From JADGHE01 sp035716025 (GTDB taxonomy: Bacteria > Pseudomonadota > Alphaproteobacteria > Rhizobiales > Xanthobacteraceae), in the NCBI GenBank assembly GCA_035716025.1, contig DASTKH010000040.1:1-27141 (forward strand): a stretch of 27,141 bases of DNA, given 5' to 3'. Every line of letters starts with the position of its first letter. Position 1 is the stretch's first letter. Below the pieces are notes generated by a model, which saw nothing but the letters and a program-made list of their open reading frames with translations, had not been told where the DNA came from and searched no databases. The position numbers were made by a program, and so were the translations under genes. Shown one piece after another: positions 23,248-27,141 of the stretch.

Positions 23248-23552
23248 CGCGAACCCCCTTTGAACATCGCTCCGCCGAGGGCGGGTCGGCAGTATTCCAA
23301 CCTCGCGGCCTGCGCACCAGTGTCGCACCCCCCGAAACCGTGAGTAGCCTGCGGGCAAAGCGTCGCGGAAATTTCCTTCGCCGCATCAAGGAGGATGCGG
23401 GCTGCTTTCGATTTATTCCAGATCGAGAGTGCGCCTGTGCAGTTCAGAATCATCCTAAACTATTGTTCTGACAACATAATTTTGTTGACGACGGGTCCTG
23501 CCCGGTTCTACCGACGCCGATCATGACACGCTTGGACCGTCAGGAGCGATCG
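23248..23552. promoter_or_regulatory. Divergent intergenic region between the DUF6152-like gene and the Fe3+ transporter
   Basis: A 305-bp non-coding region. Its right third (about 23400-23490) is the most A/T-rich part of the window and contains a probable Irr box (23443-23459) and a CATAAT (possible -10 for the iron transporter) near 23475-23480. A repeat CAACA-TAATT-TTGTTG follows it. The left part holds leader DNA for the DUF6152-like gene with no clear promoter found. Confidence 0.5.
23443..23459 (+). promoter_or_regulatory. Probable Irr-binding iron control element (ICE box)
   Basis: TTCAGAAT-C-ATCCTAAA is a 17-base interrupted palindrome that differs at two positions from TTTAGAAT-N-ATTCTAAA, the ICE motif bound by the heme-responsive iron regulator Irr in Rhizobiales. 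It lies just before the likely promoter of an Fe3+ ABC transporter gene, which is the expected context. The consensus is from memory. Confidence 0.6.
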
Positions 23553-24593
23553 ATGAAGGTGAAGTCGGGCGCCGCGGGTTTGGCGTTGGCCCTCGCACTT
23601 GCGGGGCTCGCTGGGGGATTTGCGACTCTCCGGCCGGCCGGGGCGGGCGAGGAGGTCAACGTCTACTCCTACCGCGAGGCGAAGCTCGTTCAGCCTCTTT
23701 TCGAAGCCTTCACCAAGGCGACGGGCATCAAGGTCAATCTTGTCTCGGCGAGTTCCGGGCTTGAGCAACGCATCGCCGCCGAAGGCGCAAACAGCCCGGC
23801 CGACATGCTGCTCACCGTCGACATCGCGAGGCTCGAAGACGCCGTGCGCGCCGGCATCACGGCTCCCATCAAATCCGCCGCGGTGGAGCAGGTCGTGCCG
23901 CCGCAATACCGCGACGCCGAAGGTCATTGGGTTGCGGTATCGATGCGGGCGCGCGTGATCTACGCCGCAAAGGAGCGGGTGGCGCAGCGCGCGATCGCTT
24001 ACGAGGATCTCGCGGACCCGAAGTGGAAGGGCCGTATCTGCATCCGCTCCGGCCAGCACATGTACAACAACGCGCTGTTTGCGGCCTATGCGGCCCATTA
24101 CGGGACGGAAAAGACGGAGGCCTGGCTGCGCGGCCTGCGCGCCAATCTCGCGCAGAAACCCTCGGGCGGAGACCGCGAAGTCGCGCGCGACATTGCCGCC
24201 GGCAAGTGCGACATCGGCCTTGGCAACAGCTATTACTGGGCACTCATGAACGACAAGGAGAAGGACAAGAAAGCCTGGGCCGACGCGACGAAGGTTATTC
24301 TTCCGGCTTTTCGCGACGGCGGCACGCATGTGAACGTCTCGGGCGTCGTGCTCGCCAAATACGCGCCCAACAAGGCGAATGCGTTGCGGCTCATCGAATG
24401 GCTCGTCTCCGCGCCGGCGCAGCAGATGTATGCCGACGTGAATTACGAATACCCTGTTCGCGCCGGCGTTGCGCTCAATCCGACGGTCGCAAGCTACGGC
24501 CCGCTTGTGCCGGACACGCTGCCGCTGTCGCTCATCGCGAGCCACAAAAAGCTTGCCGCCGACCTCGTGGACAAAGTTGGCTTCGACGAATGA
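23553..24593 (+). CDS. fbpA: Fe3+ ABC transporter substrate-binding protein (FbpA/FutA family)
   Basis: A 346-residue periplasmic ferric-binding protein. The signal peptide (MKVKSGAAGLALALALAGLAGGF...) ends near GAGEE. The mature chain starts EEVNVYSYREAKLVQPLFEAFTKATGIKV, the FutA/FbpA opening with tyrosines in the YSYRE stretch. The iron-binding tyrosine pair is Y227-Y228 in GLGNSYYWAL. Cysteines in RICIRSG (C163) and GKCDIG (C219) fit the disulfide seen in FutA-like proteins. ATG 23553 is set by AGGAG six bases upstream; an ATG at 23523 is possible but poorer. A probable Irr box sits 94 bp before the start. The permease gene follows without a gap. Confidence 0.95.
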   Translation: MKVKSGAAGLALALALAGLAGGFATLRPAGAGEEVNVYSYREAKLVQPLFEAFTKATGIKVNLVSASSGLEQRIAAEGANSPADMLLTVDIARLEDAVRAGITAPIKSAAVEQVVPPQYRDAEGHWVAVSMRARVIYAAKERVAQRAIAYEDLADPKWKGRICIRSGQHMYNNALFAAYAAHYGTEKTEAWLRGLRANLAQKPSGGDREVARDIAAGKCDIGLGNSYYWALMNDKEKDKKAWADATKVILPAFRDGGTHVNVSGVVLAKYAPNKANALRLIEWLVSAPAQQMYADVNYEYPVRAGVALNPTVASYGPLVPDTLPLSLIASHKKLAADLVDKVGFDE

Positions 24594-24627
24594 AGCCGCG
24601 TGCGGCCCGGCGCAGTTGCGGCGCATT

Positions 24628-26301
24628 GTGCCGCCCGCCCGTCCGCGCCGGCGGCCTCGCCCGGCCGGCGTGATCCTTTTTGCGGCGGCTGCGCTCGCGC
24701 TTGCGCCGCTGGCAAGCCTTGCGGTCCTCGCCCTCTCGGGCGAGGCCGACATCTGGGCGCATCTCTTGCGCTATGTGCTGCCGCGGGCCTTCGTGGAGAC
24801 GGCCGCTCTGCTTGCCGGGGTCGCGCTGGTCGCCGGCACGATCGGCACCGCGACGGCCTGGCTCGTCACCGCCCACCGCTTTCCCGGGCGCGGCCTTTTT
24901 GTTTGGCTGCTGCCACTTCCGCTGGCGGTGCCGACCTATCTCGTCGCCTATGTCTACGGCGATCTTTTGAGCGCCGGCGGGCCGGTGCAGGCGGCTCTGC
25001 GCCGTGCCTTCGGCCTCCGCGATCTTTCCTGGTTCCCGGAAATTCGCAGCGTCGGCGGCGCCGCGCTCGTCATCGGGCTTGTGCTCTATCCCTATGTCTT
25101 TCTCGCCGCCCGCGCGACATTCCTCGCCCAGAGCGGAAGCCTCATGGATGTCGCCCGCGCGCTCGGCGCGTCGCGTCTTGCGCTGTTGCGTCATGTGGCG
25201 CTGCCGCTTGCCCGTCCGGCGCTTGCGGTCGGGCTTGCTCTCGTGCTCCTCGAAACCCTCAACGACATCGGCGCAAGCGAATATCTCGGAGTGCGCACCC
25301 TCACGCTCGCGATCTTCACGACCTGGCTCAACCGCGGCAGCCTGCCGGCCGCCGCGCAGATCGCTTGCGCGATGCTGATCGTCGTCGCGGCTCTGATTGC
25401 GCTTGAGCGCTACGGGCGGCGCCATCGCGGTTTTGCCTTTCCGGAACGGCAGCCGCGGCCGCTCGTGCCGCTTCCGTTGCGCGGGCCTTCCGCCTTTGCC
25501 GCCGCGCTCGCCTGCGCGCTTCCCGTGGTCTTCGGATTCGCGATTCCCGCCGCCGCGCTTGTGCACGAGACGGCGGCGCGCGGCCTCTTGAGTGCGTTCG
25601 ATCCCGCGCTCCTGCGCCATGCGGGAACGACGGTTGCGCTTTCGGCGGCGGCGACGGCGCTCGCGCTTGCGCTCGGGGTCGGCGCTGCGGCGGCCGCCCG
25701 GCTGCGGCCGCAGCCGCTTTCGACCGGGTTGCTCACCGTTGCCGGGCTCGGCTATGCGGTGCCCGGCACGGTGCTGGCGCTCGGGCTCTTGTCGCCGCTG
25801 CTCGCGGTGGACAGCGCGCTCAACGCGCTCTCGCGCGGCCTGTTCGGGGTCGGTGTCGGGCTCGTCGTCGTCGGTTCGGGAGCGGCGCTGGTGATCGCCT
25901 ATGTCGTGCGCTTCCTTGCCATCGCGACCGGCGCGGCGCAGGCAGGCTTCGCGCGCATCCCGACCCACATGGACGACGCCGCCCGCATCCTCGGCGCCGA
26001 CGAGCGCGCGCTTGTCGGCGCCGTGCACCTGCCGCTTCTCAAGCCCGCACTGTCCGGCGCGGCCCTGCTGATCTTCGTCGATTGTCTCAAGGAATTGCCC
26101 GCAAGCCTGCTCCTGCGGCCGCTCAATGTCGAAACGCTGTCGACCTACATCTACCAGTTCGCGACGCGCGGCAGCTTCGAGGACGGCGCGCTTGCCGCGC
26201 TGCTCATCGTCGCGGCCGGAATCCCCGCGGTGATCTGGACGACGCGCGCGGCGGAGACCTTTCTGCGGCCGGCCCGCGGCCGGAAGGCGCATCGGGCATG
26301 A
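24628..26301 (+). CDS. fbpB: Fe3+ ABC transporter permease (fused two-domain FbpB/FutB type)
   Basis: A 557-residue permease made of two tandem halves, each with about six helices. Each half carries an EAA-type loop for docking the ATPase: DVARALGASRLALLRHVALPLARPAL (about residues 175-200) and DAARILGADERALVGAVHLPLLKPALSG (about 450-477). The conserved segments PLPLAVPTYLVAYVYGDLL and ETLNDIGASEYLGVRTLTLAIFTTWLNRGS also mark the family. The start is uncertain: the frame has no ATG near the fbpA stop. I propose GTG 24628, but TTG 24616 is possible, and neither has a good ribosome-binding site. The ATG that overlaps the fbpA stop (24590) is in another frame and stops at 24673. No ATP-binding gene (fbpC) follows. 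Confidence 0.9.
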   Translation: MPPARPRRRPRPAGVILFAAAALALAPLASLAVLALSGEADIWAHLLRYVLPRAFVETAALLAGVALVAGTIGTATAWLVTAHRFPGRGLFVWLLPLPLAVPTYLVAYVYGDLLSAGGPVQAALRRAFGLRDLSWFPEIRSVGGAALVIGLVLYPYVFLAARATFLAQSGSLMDVARALGASRLALLRHVALPLARPALAVGLALVLLETLNDIGASEYLGVRTLTLAIFTTWLNRGSLPAAAQIACAMLIVVAALIALERYGRRHRGFAFPERQPRPLVPLPLRGPSAFAAALACALPVVFGFAIPAAALVHETAARGLLSAFDPALLRHAGTTVALSAAATALALALGVGAAAAARLRPQPLSTGLLTVAGLGYAVPGTVLALGLLSPLLAVDSALNALSRGLFGVGVGLVVVGSGAALVIAYVVRFLAIATGAAQAGFARIPTHMDDAARILGADERALVGAVHLPLLKPALSGAALLIFVDCLKELPASLLLRPLNVETLSTYIYQFATRGSFEDGALAALLIVAAGIPAVIWTTRAAETFLRPARGRKAHRA

Positions 26302-26382
26302 CGGCGCTCCCCCGGCTTGCGTCTTCGCCGCTTCGCGCCGACACTTCGCGCGCAAGAAGGCGATGGTAAGGGGCGGAACGGC

Positions 26383-27072
26383 ATGCCGAACGAAGCGCTG
26401 GAACTCTTGTGCACGATGGGGCTCGCCGGCGTGATGCGGGAGCTGCGGGAGGCGCTCGAAGCCGAGATCGGCCGGCCGATCGCCGTGCGCCTCGGCCCGA
26501 CGGCGGCGCTTGCGCGCGACATTGCGGCCGGCACGCCTTTCGACGTCGCGGTGCTGACGGCACAGGCGGTCGAAGGCTTCACGGCGCAAGGCGTGCTGGC
26601 GGCGGAGAGCCGCACCGATCTTGCGCGCTCCCGCGTCGGCGCGACGGTGACGCCGGGCCTGCCGGTGCCGGACATTTCGACCGTCGCGGCGTTCGCGCAA
26701 GCACTGCGTGTGGCAAAGCGCGTCTGTTACACGCTCAACGGCGCGAGCGGAAAGCATTTCGCGCGCCTTCTGCCGAAGCTCGGGCTTGCCGAGGAGGTCG
26801 GCGCCAAGGCCCTGGTCATCGACGGGCTCGTGGCCGAACGGGTGGTGCGCGGGGAGGCCGATTTCGGCATCCAGCAGGTGAGCGAAATCCGCGCCGTGCC
26901 GGAGAGCGTTCTCGTCGGGCCGATCCCGGCCGAACTCAATGTCGAGACGGTGTTTTCGGCGGGCCTCGCCGCGGCGACGCGCGATGCAGGCGCCGCGCGC
27001 GCGCTTCTCGCCGCGCTCGCCGGCCCCGCCCTGCGCGCGGTCGCGCTCGAAAAGGGCCTCGAAGCGCCTTGA
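26383..27072 (+). CDS. ModA-like substrate-binding protein lacking a signal peptide
   Basis: A 229-residue protein of the periplasmic binding protein-like II fold, resembling molybdate-binding ModA. It runs MPNEALELLCTMGLAGVMREL, then EAEIGRPIAVRLGPTAALARDIAAGTPFDVAVLTAQAVEGF, SRTDLARSRVGATVTPGLPVPD, TLNGASGKHFARLLPKLGL and a C-terminal LNVETVFSAGLAAATRD with ALLAALAGPALR. There is no hydrophobic signal sequence, so it is probably cytoplasmic, which is unusual for a transport receptor. AAGGGG lies nine bases before the ATG. It starts 82 bp after fbpB, where an ATPase gene would be expected. Such signal-less relatives are common in Bradyrhizobium-like genomes; whether it binds an anion or senses something is unknown. 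Confidence 0.85.
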   Translation: MPNEALELLCTMGLAGVMRELREALEAEIGRPIAVRLGPTAALARDIAAGTPFDVAVLTAQAVEGFTAQGVLAAESRTDLARSRVGATVTPGLPVPDISTVAAFAQALRVAKRVCYTLNGASGKHFARLLPKLGLAEEVGAKALVIDGLVAERVVRGEADFGIQQVSEIRAVPESVLVGPIPAELNVETVFSAGLAAATRDAGAARALLAALAGPALRAVALEKGLEAP

Positions 27073-27141
27073 AGCGGGGGCGGTCGGCGTTCTGGCCTCC
27101 GGTTTCACGTGTCTTGTTTGCGCCGGGCGACCGGCCCCCGC
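27073..27141. other. Right edge, no gene seen
   Basis: A 69-bp stretch after the ModA-like gene. No start codon with a ribosome-binding site and no clear terminator was found. Too short to judge. Confidence 0.6.

Noticed and set aside
26298..26369. A 23-codon frame starting in the fbpB stop, considered as a small gene
   Set aside because: No family resemblance and Arg-rich end; kept only as a possible remnant in the findings.
24532..27108. An 858-codon open frame on the minus strand opposite fbpB and the ModA-like gene
   Set aside because: Its protein is a run of Arg, Gly, Ala and charged residues without any known motif, and it lies exactly opposite two well-recognised genes. This is a codon-composition artefact of GC-rich DNA.
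1..27141. CRISPR arrays, tRNA/rRNA genes, insertion sequences, integrases, toxin-antitoxin pairs
   Set aside because: No regularly spaced repeats, cloverleaf sequences, transposase motifs or paired small toxin genes were recognised anywhere in the window.

Overview
The window is GC-rich, densely coded DNA with the gene order of an alphaproteobacterium, most likely a Hyphomicrobiales/Rhizobiales member. This rests on the aa3 oxidase cluster (coxB-coxA-ctaB-coxF-ctaG-coxC-DUF983-surf1 followed by thrC, an M16 peptidase and a GNAT), the neighbouring IalB-family gene and tldD, and an Irr-type iron box. No tRNA, rRNA, CRISPR array, insertion sequence or phage gene was seen. It reads as core chromosome with small accessory islands at both ends.

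Layout. (1) 1-2.8 kb: a tripartite tricarboxylate transporter fragment (tctC, tctB on the minus strand; tctA would lie beyond the left edge), divergent from an ACMSD-type amidohydrolase whose leader carries a strong hairpin. (2) 2.8-7.8 kb: a minus-strand glycine-cleavage operon gcvT-gcvH-gcvPA-gcvPB, with the P-protein split in two, preceded by a good sigma-70-like promoter and a tandem glycine riboswitch. The operon yields CO2, NH3 and methylene-tetrahydrofolate from glycine. gcvPB carries an in-frame insert that looks like a palindromic mobile element. (3) 7.8-9.2 kb: an unknown lipoprotein and a RimJ-like acetyltransferase. (4) 9.2-18.9 kb: minus-strand genes for an M16 peptidase, threonine synthase and the complete mitochondrial-type cytochrome c oxidase with its assembly factors: heme O synthase, Cu chaperone CtaG, SURF1, and a 55-aa CoxF-like protein. 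(5) 19.2-22.3 kb, plus strand: an IalB-family secreted protein, TldD protease, a 24-aa one-helix membrane microprotein and a multi-pass membrane protein. (6) 22.4-23.2 kb, minus strand: a DUF6152-like periplasmic protein and a small DUF6644-like membrane protein. (7) 23.5-27.1 kb, plus strand: an Fe3+ ABC transporter binding protein behind a probable Irr box, its fused permease, and a ModA-like binding protein without signal peptide; no ATPase gene is present in the window.

The most interesting items are the peptide-encoding palindromic insert in gcvPB, the duplicated P1 strand in the glycine riboswitch leader, the structured leader of the 24-aa microprotein, and the DUF6152/DUF6644 pair sharing an intergenic region with an iron-regulated transporter. 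None of these is proven by sequence reading alone. Family names are from recognition of sequence, not from a database search.
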